Assembly (NCBI RefSeq): GCF_900091725.1
Contig: NZ_FMBW01000045.1
Coordinates: forward strand, 1-64,000
Source: Streptomyces sp. DvalAA-43
GTDB taxonomy: Bacteria; Actinomycetota; Actinomycetes; Streptomycetales; Streptomycetaceae
Direction of reading: 5' to 3'
Length of the DNA stretch: 64,000 nt
Made by a program: the position numbers and the translations under genes. Positions 33,963 to 42,873 of the stretch are shown piece after piece (the stretch's first letter is position 1; each line of letters begins with the position of its first letter). A model generated the notes under the pieces. That model was not told where the DNA came from. It was given only the letters and a program-made list of their open reading frames with translations, and made no database searches.

Positions 33963-35288
33963 CTAGAGCCCCGGGATGCGGCCGTTGCGGAAGAGGTCCA
34001 CGAAGATCTGGTGGTCGGCGCGGGCACGGGCGCCGTAGCTGTGGGCGAAGTCCACCAGGAGGCCGGCGAAGCCCTCCTCGTCGGCCGCGATCGCCGCGTC
34101 GATGGCCCGCTCGGTGGAGAACGGCACCAGTGAGTGGCCGCTCTCGTCGTCCGCGGCGGAGTGCATCGTCGCCGTCGCCCGGCCGAGATCGGCGACGACC
34201 GCCGCGATCTCCTCCGGCTCGTCGATGTCGGACCAGTCCAGATCGACCGCGTACGGGGACACCTCGGCGACCAGCTGGCCCGCCCCGTCCAGCTCGGTCC
34301 AGCCGAGCCACGGGTCGGCGTGCGCCTGGAGGGCGCGCTGCGAGATCACCGTGCGGTGGCCCTCGTGCTGGAAGTACGCGCGCACGGACGCGTCGGTGAT
34401 GTGCCGGGAGACCGCGGGGGTCTGCGCCTGCTTGAGATAGATCACCACGTCGTTCTCCAGGGCGTCGCTGTTGCCCTCCAGGAGGATGTTGTACGAGGGC
34501 AGCCCGGCCGAGCCGATGCCGATGCCACGACGGCCGACGACGTCCTTCACCCGGTACGAGTCGGGGCGGGTCAGGCTCGACTCCGGCAGTGTCTCCAGAT
34601 AGCCGTCGAAGGCGGCCAGCACCTTGTAGCGCGTCGCCGCGTCCAGATCGATGGAGCCGCCGCCCGGGGCGAACCGGCGCTCGAAGTCGCGGATCTCCGT
34701 CATCGAGTCCAGCAGCGAGAACCGGGTCAGCGACCGGGCGTCGCGCAGCGCGTCCAGCAACGGGCCCTCGGCCGTGTCCAGCGTGAAGGGCGGCAGCTCG
34801 TCGGTCTTCGCGCCCGTCGCCAGCGCGTGGATCCGCTCGCGGTAGGCCGCCGCGTAGACCCGGACCAGCTCGGTGATCTGGTCGTCGCCCAGCGCCTTCG
34901 CGTAGCCGATCAGGGCGACGGAGGCGGCGAACCGCTTGAGGTCCCAGGTGAACGGGCCGACGTACGCCTCGTCGAAATCGTTCACATTGAAGATCAGCCG
35001 GCCGTTGGCGTCCATGTACGTGCCGAAATTCTCCGCGTGCAGATCGCCGTGGATCCACACCCGGCCGGTCCGCTCGTCCAGGTAGGGGCCGCCGTGCCGC
35101 TCCCTTTCCAGGTCGTTGTAGAACAGGCACGCCGTGCCCCGGTAGAAGGCGAACGCCGAGCCCGCCATCTTGCGGAACTTGACCCGGAAGGCGGCCGGAT
35201 CGGCGGCCAGCAGCTCCCCGAACGCGGTGTCGAAGACCTCAAGAATCTGCTCCCCGCGCTGCGCCGCGCCGGTCTGCGCTTCCGACAT
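33963..35288 (-). CDS. DUF2252 protein (kinase-like fold)
   Basis: A 441-aa cytoplasmic protein of the DUF2252 family, whose biochemical role is not settled. ATG 35288 has AGGAGG about 9 nt upstream. Kinase-like signatures are visible: KFRKMAGSAFAFYRGTACLFY, WIHGDLHAENFGTYMD (resembling an APH-type HGDLHxxN catalytic loop) and FNVNDFDEAYVGPFTWDLKRFA (DFD/DFG-like metal site). The glycine-rich RRGIGIGSAGLPSYNILLEGN and VIYLKQAQTP are also family-typical. An open frame extends far upstream to 39068, but that part is antisense to dnaE. Confidence 0.88.
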   Translation of the reverse strand: MSEAQTGAAQRGEQILEVFDTAFGELLAADPAAFRVKFRKMAGSAFAFYRGTACLFYNDLERERHGGPYLDERTGRVWIHGDLHAENFGTYMDANGRLIFNVNDFDEAYVGPFTWDLKRFAASVALIGYAKALGDDQITELVRVYAAAYRERIHALATGAKTDELPPFTLDTAEGPLLDALRDARSLTRFSLLDSMTEIRDFERRFAPGGGSIDLDAATRYKVLAAFDGYLETLPESSLTRPDSYRVKDVVGRRGIGIGSAGLPSYNILLEGNSDALENDVVIYLKQAQTPAVSRHITDASVRAYFQHEGHRTVISQRALQAHADPWLGWTELDGAGQLVAEVSPYAVDLDWSDIDEPEEIAAVVADLGRATATMHSAADDESGHSLVPFSTERAIDAAIAADEEGFAGLLVDFAHSYGARARADHQIFVDLFRNGRIPGL

Positions 35289-35468
35289 CTCTGGGTGCCT
35301 CCTGGTACCTGACGTGCGTGACGACGTACATGACAAATGGGACGGGTGTTCCCGCCCTTCCAACGCGTGACCGTATCCGGGAGTGCCCGTCGATCGTCCC
35401 CTCGGAGACGTAGACTTCCACGCTGTCCCCCCAGTCAGCCATCGCCCGTTTCCCGGAGGCACAGCGCC

Positions 35469-38400
35469 GTGACCAAGCCGCCCTTCACGCACCTTCACGT
35501 CCATACCCAGTACTCGCTGCTGGACGGTGCCGCGCGGCTCAAGGACATGTTCGCTGCCTGTAATGAAATGGGCATGTCGCACATCGCGATGACGGACCAC
35601 GGCAACCTGCACGGGGCGTACGACTTCTTCCACTCGGCGCAGAAGGCGGGCGTCACCCCGATCATCGGGATCGAGGCGTACGTCGCCCCCGAGTCGCGCA
35701 AGCACAAGCGGAAGATCCAGTGGGGCCAGCCGCACCAGAAGCGCGACGACGTGTCGGGTTCGGGTGGTTACACCCACAAGACGATCTGGGCGTCCAACGC
35801 GAAGGGCCTGCACAACCTCTTCAAGCTCTCCTCGGACGCGTACGCCGAGGGCTGGCTGCAGAAGTGGCCGCGCATGGACAAGGAGACCATCGCCCAGTGG
35901 TCCGAGGGCCTGATCGCGTCCACCGGCTGCCCCTCGGGCGAGGTGCAGACCCGGCTGCGGCTCGGCCAGTTCGACGAGGCCGTCCAGGCCGCCTCCGACT
36001 ACAAGGACATCTTCGGCGAGGGCAAGTACTTCCTGGAGCTGATGGACCACGGCATCGAGATCGAGCGCCGGGTCCGTGACGGACTCCTCGAAATCGGCAA
36101 GAAGCTGAACATCCCGCCGCTGGTGACCAACGACTCGCACTACACCTACGCGCACGAGGCCACCGCGCACGACGCCCTGCTCTGCATCCAGACCGGCAAG
36201 AACCTCTCCGACCCGGACCGCTTCCGCTTCGACGGCACCGGCTACTACCTCAAGACGACCGACGAGATGTACGCCGTCGACTCCTCCGACGCCTGGCAGG
36301 AGGGCTGCGCCAACACCCTGCTGGTCGCGCAGCAGATCGACACCACCGGCATGTTCGAGAAGCGCGACCTGATGCCGAAGTTCGAGATCCCGGACGGCTT
36401 CACGGAGATCACCTGGTTCCAGGAAGAGGTCCGCGTCGGCATGGACCGGCGCTTCCCGGGAGGTGTCCCCGAGGACCGGCAGAAGCAGGTCGAGTACGAG
36501 ATGGACATCATCATCCAGATGGGGTTCCCGGGGTACTTCCTGGTCGTCGCCGACTTCATCATGTGGGCGAAGAACAACGGCATCGCGGTCGGCCCCGGCC
36601 GAGGCTCCGCCGCCGGTTCGATCGTGGCGTACGCGATGGGCATCACCGACCTCGACCCGATCGAGCACGGACTGATCTTCGAGCGGTTCCTCAACCCCGA
36701 GCGCGTCTCCATGCCCGACGTCGACATCGACTTCGACGAACGCCGGCGCGTCGAAGTGATCAGGTACGTGACGGAGAAGTACGGCGCCGACAAGGTCGCC
36801 ATGATCGGCACGTACGGAAAGATCAAGGCGAAGAACGCCATCAAGGACTCCGCCCGGGTCCTCGGCTACCCGTACGCCATGGGCGACCGGCTCACCAAGG
36901 CCATGCCCGCCGACGTCCTCGGCAAGGGCATCGACCTCAACGGCATCACCGACCCCAAGCACCCGCGCTACAGCGAGGCGGGCGAGATCCGGGGGATGTA
37001 CGAGAACGAGCCGGACGTCAAGAAGGTCATCGACACCGCGAAGGGCGTCGAGGGCCTGGTCCGGCAGATGGGCGTGCACGCCGCCGGCGTCATCATGTCC
37101 AGCGAGCCGATCGTCGACCACGCCCCGATCTGGGTACGGCACACCGACGGCGTCACCATCACGCAGTGGGACTACCCCCAGTGCGAGTCGCTCGGCCTGC
37201 TGAAGATGGACTTCCTGGGCCTGCGCAACCTCACCATCATGGACGACGCCGTGAAGATGGTGGAGTCCAACAAGGGCGTCAAGCTGGACCTGCTCGGCCT
37301 CCCGCTGGACGACCCCAAGACGTACGAGATGCTCTGCCGCGGCGACACGCTCGGCGTGTTCCAGTTCGACGGCGGGCCGATGCGCTCCCTGCTGCGCCAG
37401 ATGCAGCCCGACAACTTCGAGGACATTTCCGCCGTCTCGGCCCTGTACCGGCCGGGCCCGATGGGCATGAACTCGCACACGAACTACGCCGAGCGCAAGA
37501 ACGGCCGCCAGGAGATCACCCCGATCCACCCGGAGCTGGAGGAGCCCCTCAAGGAGGTCCTCGGCCTCACCTACGGCCTGATCGTGTACCAGGAGCAGGT
37601 GCAGAAGGCCGCCCAGATCGTCGCCGGCTACTCGCTCGGCGAGGCCGACATCCTGCGCCGCGTGATGGGCAAGAAGAAGCCCGAGGAGCTGGCGAAGAAC
37701 TTCGTCCTCTTCGAGGCGGGCGCCAAGGAGAAGGGCTTCTCCGACGCCGCGATCAAGGCCCTGTGGGACGTGCTGGTCCCGTTCGCCGGATACGCGTTCA
37801 ACAAGGCGCACTCCTCCGCGTACGGCCTGGTCACCTACTGGACCGCGTACCTCAAGGCGAACTACCCCGCCGAGTACATGGCGGCGCTGCTGACCTCGGT
37901 CAAGGACGACAAGGACAAGTCGGCTGTCTACCTCAACGAGTGCCGCCGCATGGGCATCAAGGTGCTCCCGCCCAACGTCAACGAGTCGCTGTCGAACTTC
38001 GCGGCCCAGGGCGACGACGTGATCCTCTTCGGCCTCACCGCCGTGCGCAACGTCGGCCAGAACGTCGTCGACTCGATCATCCGGTGCCGCAAGGCGAAGG
38101 GGAAGTACAGCACCTTCCCCGACTTCCTGGACAAGGTCGAAGCGGTCGTCTGCAACAAGCGCACCGTCGAATCGCTGATCAAGGCCGGGGCCTTCGACGA
38201 GATGGGCCACACCCGCAAGGGCCTGGTCGCCCACCACGAACCCATGATCGACAACGTGGTGCAGGTCAAGCGCAAGGAGGCCGAGGGACAGTTCGACCTC
38301 TTCGGCGGCATGGGCGAGGAGGAGAGCGACGAGCCGGGCTTCGGGCTCGACGTGGAGTTCTCCGACATCGAGTGGGAGAAGTCCTACCTGCTGGCCCAGG

Positions 38401-39008
38401 AACGCGAGATGCTCGGCCTGTACGTCTCCGACCACCCGCTCTTCGGCCTGGAGCACGTGCTGTCCGACAAGGCCGACTCCTCGATCTCCCAGCTGACCGG
38501 CGGCGAGCACGCCGACGGCGCCGTCGTCACCGTCGGCGGCATCATCTCCGGCCTCCAGCGCAAGATGACCAAGCAGGGCAACGCCTGGGCCATCGCCACC
38601 GTCGAGGACCTGGCCGGTTCCATCGAGTGCATGTTCTTCCCGGCCACCTACCAGCTGGTCTCCACCCAGCTCGTCGAGGACACCGTCGTCTTCGTCAAGG
38701 GCCGCCTGGACAAGCGCGAGGACGTGCCCCGGCTGGTCGCCATGGAGATGCAGGTCCCCGACATCTCCAACGCCGGCACCAACGCCCCCGTGGTGCTGAC
38801 CATCCCCACCGTCAAGATCACCCCGCCGATGGTCAGCCGCCTCGGCGAGGTCCTCAGCAGCCACCGCGGCGACACCGAGGTACGGATCAGGCTCCAGGGC
38901 CCCCGCAAGACCACGGTGCTCCGGCTCGACCGGCACCGGGTCAAGCCCGACCCGGCGCTCTTCGGCGACCTGAAGGTGCTGCTCGGCCCGTCCTGCCTGG
39001 CCGGCTGA
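35469..39008 (+). CDS. dnaE: DNA polymerase III alpha subunit DnaE
   Basis: Replicative C-family DNA polymerase. The frame is open from 35337, but GTG 35469 has GGAGG about 9 nt upstream and starts the conserved FTHLHVHTQYSLLDGAARL; length is 1179 aa. Order: PHP domain (1-280) with HVHTQYS and TDHGNLHG; palm with GPGRGSAAGS and the catalytic aspartates in PDVDIDFDERRR; YGADKVAMIGTYG; fingers and tandem HhH with GYAFNKAHSSAYG; C-terminal OB fold with VTVGGIISGLQRKMTKQG. It is the essential DnaE1-type enzyme judging by length and the lack of ImuB/ImuA' neighbours. Confidence 0.98.
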   Translation: MTKPPFTHLHVHTQYSLLDGAARLKDMFAACNEMGMSHIAMTDHGNLHGAYDFFHSAQKAGVTPIIGIEAYVAPESRKHKRKIQWGQPHQKRDDVSGSGGYTHKTIWASNAKGLHNLFKLSSDAYAEGWLQKWPRMDKETIAQWSEGLIASTGCPSGEVQTRLRLGQFDEAVQAASDYKDIFGEGKYFLELMDHGIEIERRVRDGLLEIGKKLNIPPLVTNDSHYTYAHEATAHDALLCIQTGKNLSDPDRFRFDGTGYYLKTTDEMYAVDSSDAWQEGCANTLLVAQQIDTTGMFEKRDLMPKFEIPDGFTEITWFQEEVRVGMDRRFPGGVPEDRQKQVEYEMDIIIQMGFPGYFLVVADFIMWAKNNGIAVGPGRGSAAGSIVAYAMGITDLDPIEHGLIFERFLNPERVSMPDVDIDFDERRRVEVIRYVTEKYGADKVAMIGTYGKIKAKNAIKDSARVLGYPYAMGDRLTKAMPADVLGKGIDLNGITDPKHPRYSEAGEIRGMYENEPDVKKVIDTAKGVEGLVRQMGVHAAGVIMSSEPIVDHAPIWVRHTDGVTITQWDYPQCESLGLLKMDFLGLRNLTIMDDAVKMVESNKGVKLDLLGLPLDDPKTYEMLCRGDTLGVFQFDGGPMRSLLRQMQPDNFEDISAVSALYRPGPMGMNSHTNYAERKNGRQEITPIHPELEEPLKEVLGLTYGLIVYQEQVQKAAQIVAGYSLGEADILRRVMGKKKPEELAKNFVLFEAGAKEKGFSDAAIKALWDVLVPFAGYAFNKAHSSAYGLVTYWTAYLKANYPAEYMAALLTSVKDDKDKSAVYLNECRRMGIKVLPPNVNESLSNFAAQGDDVILFGLTAVRNVGQNVVDSIIRCRKAKGKYSTFPDFLDKVEAVVCNKRTVESLIKAGAFDEMGHTRKGLVAHHEPMIDNVVQVKRKEAEGQFDLFGGMGEEESDEPGFGLDVEFSDIEWEKSYLLAQEREMLGLYVSDHPLFGLEHVLSDKADSSISQLTGGEHADGAVVTVGGIISGLQRKMTKQGNAWAIATVEDLAGSIECMFFPATYQLVSTQLVEDTVVFVKGRLDKREDVPRLVAMEMQVPDISNAGTNAPVVLTIPTVKITPPMVSRLGEVLSSHRGDTEVRIRLQGPRKTTVLRLDRHRVKPDPALFGDLKVLLGPSCLAG

Positions 39009-39024
39009 GCCCGCCGCCGACGCA

Positions 39025-39063
39025 CGGGAGGGGCGCCCCGCGAAAGCGGGTGCGCCCCTCCCG
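39025..39063. terminator. Terminator between dnaE and the convergent small gene
   Basis: An outer 12-bp stem (39025-39036 with 39052-39063) and inner 5-bp CCCGC/GCGGG are capped by a GAAA tetraloop with a single bulged T, 16 nt after the dnaE stop. No T-tract; it is likely bidirectional. Confidence 0.8.
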
Positions 39064-39100
39064 GCCACCCGGCCCTTGGCCGGACCGCGGACGTCTCCGG

Positions 39101-39280
39101 TCAGTTGTGGCCGAAGCGCCGCTGGTGCTTACGGGCAACATCAGCAGGGCTGCCCTGGGCCTGCGACTGAGGCTGTATCTGCGACTCGTACGAGGTCGCC
39201 GCGCCTTCTTCCGCGCCGCGCTCCGGACCGGACGCGCGGTTCTGCCGGCTGCCCTGCTTGCGGTTCTTGTTCTTGGCCAT
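39101..39280 (-). CDS. Small conserved basic hypothetical protein
   Basis: A 59-aa soluble, basic, low-complexity protein beginning MAKNKNRKQGSRQNRASGPE and ending RKHQRRFGHN. ATG 39280 has an excellent AGGAGGAAG about 4-9 nt upstream, which argues that it is translated. Gln/Ser-rich middle; no known domain. Nucleic acid or ribosome association would be a guess. It is convergent with dnaE and divergent from the NYN gene. Confidence 0.75.
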   Translation of the reverse strand: MAKNKNRKQGSRQNRASGPERGAEEGAATSYESQIQPQSQAQGSPADVARKHQRRFGHN

Positions 39281-39513
39281 GGTCTTCCTCCTGTGGGGAC
39301 TCTCGGGGCCAGGACCGCGTTCAGATTCACATAGCGGGACATGCCGTGCATGTTGGATCATTACCGTGCGTAGTGAGGATGCGGGACGCGTCGTTTTCCC
39401 GATCCGCCACGCCGATGATCGAGTTCCGGACGTCAAGCCCTGCGCGGTCGGGCAGACTCGAAGGAAACCCTTGGCAAGGACCGCACCCGAACTTCTGGAA
39501 GAGGGTGGATCGC

Positions 39514-40785
39514 GTGGACCGTTGCGTCGTCCTGGTGGACGCCGGCTACTTGCTGGGCGCAGCCGCGAGCCTGCTGGCCGGGGAGCCCGCCCGTTCCCGC
39601 ATCACCGTCGACCACGCGGCCCTCATCCGGGGCCTGCGCGAGCGCGCCGAGGCCGATACGCAGCAGCCGCTGCTGCGGATCTACTGGTTCGACGGCGCCC
39701 CCGACCGCGTTCCCCAGCCCGAGCACCGCAGACTCCGCGTGATGCCCAGGGTGACCGTCCGGCTCGGCGCCCTCACTCGTAGTGACGGGCGCTGGGCGCA
39801 GAAGGGCGTCGACGCCGCCATGCACGCCGAACTCACCGAGCTGGCCAGGAACCGGGCCTGCTCCGACGTGGTGCTGGTGACCGGCGACGGGGACCTGCTG
39901 CCCGGCCTGATGTCCGCCAAGGAACACGGCGTCGCCGTCCATCTGTGGGCCGTCCAGGCCGCCGACGGCGACTACAACCAGTCCGAGGACCTGGTGGCCG
40001 AGGCCGACGAACGCAGGGTGCTCGACCGGGCCTGGATCACCCAGGCGGTACGGCCCAGGGAGACCGGCGGTGTCTGCGCCCCGCCGCCCGTGCCCCGCCC
40101 GGAGATCGCCGCGATCCTCTCCGCGCCGCTGCCCGAGGCCGCCCTCGCCGCCTCCGCCGAGCGGGCCTCGGAGGCCAGGGCGGCGGAGGCGGCGGGCGAC
40201 GCCCCGGCACAGCCCGAGGAAGGCGCCGCCACCGACCGGCCCGCGCACGGTGGCCGGGCCGTCCCCACCCCCAAGGACCTGGCGGGCAGCCTGCGCGGCC
40301 CCGGCACCCCGCCCGACCGCCACCTCCCCCAGCCGACGCCCGCCGCGACCCTGCGCTGGTCCTCCGACAAGAGCTGGACGGAGCGCGGCGGACCGCTGGG
40401 CGAGCCCGCCGAGACCGCCTCCCTGCCGACGCTGGCCCAGCTCACCAGCGCCGAGCAGCGCTGGGCGGACCGCGAGGAGGACATCACCACCGTCGGCGGC
40501 GACCCCTTCGAGGTCGGCCAGGTCTTCGCCCGTCGCTGGATGGAGCGACTCCCGGAGACCGTCCATCTGCAGAAGCTGTCGACCATGTATCCGCGCATCC
40601 CGCACCGCATCGACGGCGAGCTGCTGCGCTACGCGGCACGGTTCGGCCTGCTCGCCCACAAGGACGACCAGATCGACGAGCACGACCGCTACGCGATCCG
40701 GGCGGGATTCTGGCGGGAGATCGATGTACGCGCCGCGGCCGAGCACACCCCCGCGGCGGAGCGCACCGCCCCGTCCACGGGCTGA
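39514..40785 (+). CDS. NYN/LabA-type PIN-like ribonuclease-fold protein
   Basis: A 423-aa protein. The N-terminal NYN domain (about 1-150) shows CVVLVDAGYLLGAAA, KGVDAAMHAELTELA and VVLVTGDGDLLPGLMSAKEHG, giving the conserved acidic metal site of PIN/NYN nucleases. An Ala/Pro-rich linker (about 180-290) leads to a C-terminal helical domain (about 305-405) with FARRWMERLPETVHLQKLST and PHRIDGELLRYAARFGLL, which could be winged-helix or OST-HTH-like (inference). GTG 39514 is preferred to GTG 39505. The RNA or DNA target is unknown. Confidence 0.85.
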   Translation: MDRCVVLVDAGYLLGAAASLLAGEPARSRITVDHAALIRGLRERAEADTQQPLLRIYWFDGAPDRVPQPEHRRLRVMPRVTVRLGALTRSDGRWAQKGVDAAMHAELTELARNRACSDVVLVTGDGDLLPGLMSAKEHGVAVHLWAVQAADGDYNQSEDLVAEADERRVLDRAWITQAVRPRETGGVCAPPPVPRPEIAAILSAPLPEAALAASAERASEARAAEAAGDAPAQPEEGAATDRPAHGGRAVPTPKDLAGSLRGPGTPPDRHLPQPTPAATLRWSSDKSWTERGGPLGEPAETASLPTLAQLTSAEQRWADREEDITTVGGDPFEVGQVFARRWMERLPETVHLQKLSTMYPRIPHRIDGELLRYAARFGLLAHKDDQIDEHDRYAIRAGFWREIDVRAAAEHTPAAERTAPSTG

Positions 40786-40883
40786 CGGCCGGGCGGGACG
40801 ACGGGCGGGCGACCCGGCCGCCGATCACCGCGCCGGCCCCCGGCCGGTGTGGCCCCGGGCGCAATCCGGGGCATCCGACCCCG

Positions 40884-40889
40884 TACTCT
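40884..40889 (+). promoter_or_regulatory. Putative -10 of the ABC transporter operon
   Basis: TACTCT ends 8 nt before GTG 40898, which lacks a Shine-Dalgarno; nearly leaderless arrangement. Confidence 0.4.
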
Positions 40890-40897
40890 CGTACCTC

Positions 40898-41914
40898 GTG
40901 AGTACGGGCACAGCACAGGCGCAGACGGCGACCGGGACCGTGTGCGCGGTGCGTGATCTGGTCAAGACCTATCCCGCCGTCCGCGGCCGCCGCGGAACAC
41001 CCGCCGCACCCGAGGTCCGTGCCACCGACGGGATCAGCCTGGACGTGCGGCGCGGCGAGATCTTCGGCCTCCTCGGCCCCAACGGCGCCGGCAAGTCCAG
41101 CCTGGTGCGGCAGCTCACCGGGCTGATGCGCCCCGACTCCGGCAGCGTCACCGTGCTGGGCCACGACCTCGTGCGCCATCCCGAGCGGGCCTCCCGGCTG
41201 ATCGGCTACCTCGGGCAGGAGTCCACCGCCCTCGACGAGCTGACCGTGTCGCTCGCCGCCGAGACCACCGGACGGCTGCGCGGCCTCACGGCGGCGGACG
41301 CCCGCGCCGAGCGCGACGCCGTGCTCGGCGAACTGGGCCTCACCGAGATCGCCGGACGCCCCCTGAAGAGGCTCTCCGGGGGACAGCGGCGGCTCGCCTG
41401 CTTCGCGGCCGCGCTGGTCGGCGAGCGGCCGGTGCTGGTGCTGGACGAGCCGACGACCGGCATGGACCCCGTCGCCCGGCGGGCCGTCTGGGCCGCCGTG
41501 GACCGGCGCAGGGCCGAGCGCGGCACCACGGTGCTGCTCGTCACCCACAACGTCATCGAGGCCGAGACGGTCCTCGACCGGGTCGCCGTGATCGAACGCG
41601 GCCGGGTCATCGCCTGCGACACCCCGACCGGGCTCAAGGAACGCGTCGCGGGCGAGGTCCGGGTCGAGCTGGTGTGGCGCGAACGGGCGCCCCTGGACGT
41701 ACCGGAAGTGGCCGCGCTGCGCGGCTCGGCCCAGGAGTCCGGGCGGCGCTGGGTGCTGCGGCTCGCCCCCGACGAGGCACGGGCGGCGGTCGCCGCGGTG
41801 ACCGGCGGCGCGGCCTTCGCCGCACTCGACGACTTCACGCTGGCGACGCCCAGCCTGGAGGACGTCTATCTCGCGCTCGGCGGGGACGCGACCAAGGGGC
41901 TGGTGAAGTCATGA
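40898..41914 (+). CDS. ABC-2 type exporter ATP-binding protein
   Basis: A 338-aa cytoplasmic ATPase subunit. Walker A GPNGAGKSS, Q-loop YLGQEST, signature LSGGQRRLACFAAAL, Walker B VLVLDEPTTGMD and the switch His in LLVTHNV are all present. The C-terminal about 90 residues match the DrrA-type extension. It pairs with the permease at 41982; the substrate (drug, lipid or other) is unknown. The frame is open upstream inside the NYN gene, but GTG 40898 starts the domain. Confidence 0.94.
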   Translation: MSTGTAQAQTATGTVCAVRDLVKTYPAVRGRRGTPAAPEVRATDGISLDVRRGEIFGLLGPNGAGKSSLVRQLTGLMRPDSGSVTVLGHDLVRHPERASRLIGYLGQESTALDELTVSLAAETTGRLRGLTAADARAERDAVLGELGLTEIAGRPLKRLSGGQRRLACFAAALVGERPVLVLDEPTTGMDPVARRAVWAAVDRRRAERGTTVLLVTHNVIEAETVLDRVAVIERGRVIACDTPTGLKERVAGEVRVELVWRERAPLDVPEVAALRGSAQESGRRWVLRLAPDEARAAVAAVTGGAAFAALDDFTLATPSLEDVYLALGGDATKGLVKS

Positions 41915-41985
41915 CCGCGGTGAGCGGGACGACCGGGTGCGGATGCGTGGCCGGGCAGGGAGCGAACAGGAGCAGCGCCAGGTGA
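41911..41985 (+). other. 24-codon ORF bridging the ABC ATPase and permease genes
   Basis: ATG 41911 overlaps the ATPase stop as ATGA, runs 24 codons (MTAVSGTTGCGC...) and ends at 41985, overlapping the likely permease start GTG 41982 by 4 nt as GTGA. This would couple the three frames translationally. It may simply be the remnant of an earlier permease N-terminus. No evidence of a functional peptide. Confidence 0.35.
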
Positions 41986-42839
41986 CGAGCATCGTTCCCG
42001 CGCACGCGGTGACCGGACCCGTCCGGGCCCCGGAGGACAGCCGTGCCGGGTCCCTCGGCGACGGCTCCGGGGGTGCGGGGGAGCCCGCGCCGCTCGCGCC
42101 GCGGGCCCGGCTGTTCCCCTCGCTCGCGGCCGTCTACCGTGCCCAGCTGTCCCGGGCCAGGGTCGCCCGTATCCCGCTGCTCTTCGTCGCGACGTTCCAG
42201 TCCGTCGGGATCATGGTGCTGATGCGCGGGGTCGTCGACGGCGGCTCCGAGGCACGGGCCGTCGTCGCCGGTTCCAGCGTCCTCGTCGTGGCCTTCGTGG
42301 CGCTCAATCTCCTCGCCCAGTACTTCGGGCAGCTGCGGGCCGGCGGCGGGCTCGACCACTACGCCACCCTGCCGGTGCCGCCCGCCGCGGTGGTGCTCGG
42401 TGCCGCCGGGGCGTACGCCTCCTTCACCGTGCCCGGCACGATCGTCACGGCCGTGACGGGGAGCGTGCTGTTCGGGCTGCCGCTGACCCATCTGTGGGTG
42501 CTCGTCGCCGTCATCCCGCTCTCCGGGGCGGCGCTCTCCGGGCTCGGCGCGGCGCTGGGGCTGCTCGCGCCCCGGCAGGAGCTGGCCACGCTCCTCGGCC
42601 AGCTGGGCATGTCGGCGGCGCTGCTGCTCGGTGTGCTCCCGGCCGACCGGCTGCCCGCGCCGGTCGGCTGGGCGCGCGATCTGCTGCCCTCGACCTACGG
42701 TGTCGAGGCGCTCTCGCGGTCCTTCGACGCCCGGCCGGACTGGGCGGTCGTCGCGCTGGACCTCGCCGTCTGCGCGGTGGTCGGCCTGCTCTCGCTGGCC
42801 GTGGCGACCTGGGCGTACCGCAGGGCAGCGGTCCGGTGA
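41982..42839 (+). CDS. ABC-2 type exporter permease
   Basis: A 285-aa protein with about six membrane helices (IPLLFVATFQSVGIMVLM, VVAGSSVLVVAFVALNLLA, and others) after a cytoplasmic Ala/Gly/Pro-rich tail of about 45 residues. The conserved helix-loop-helix region after DLLPSTYGVEALSRSF is typical of ABC-2 permeases. The start is uncertain: GTG 41982 has AGGAGC about 10-15 nt upstream; ATG 41937 is in frame further upstream. Confidence 0.85.
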   Translation: MTSIVPAHAVTGPVRAPEDSRAGSLGDGSGGAGEPAPLAPRARLFPSLAAVYRAQLSRARVARIPLLFVATFQSVGIMVLMRGVVDGGSEARAVVAGSSVLVVAFVALNLLAQYFGQLRAGGGLDHYATLPVPPAAVVLGAAGAYASFTVPGTIVTAVTGSVLFGLPLTHLWVLVAVIPLSGAALSGLGAALGLLAPRQELATLLGQLGMSAALLLGVLPADRLPAPVGWARDLLPSTYGVEALSRSFDARPDWAVVALDLAVCAVVGLLSLAVATWAYRRAAVR

Positions 42840-42861
42840 GGCGCGGCGCGGGGGCGCCTGG

Positions 42862-42867
42862 CACGAT
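42862..42867 (+). promoter_or_regulatory. Putative -10 of the DUF2567-like gene
   Basis: CACGAT ends 6 nt before GTG 42874 with no Shine-Dalgarno. Confidence 0.4.
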
Positions 42868-42873
42868 GGCACG

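Noticed and set aside
35289..39068. Very long minus-strand open frame antisense to dnaE, in frame with the DUF2252 gene
   Set aside because: It mirrors the codons of dnaE and lacks any conserved domain; the DUF2252 start with a good ribosome site is at 35288.
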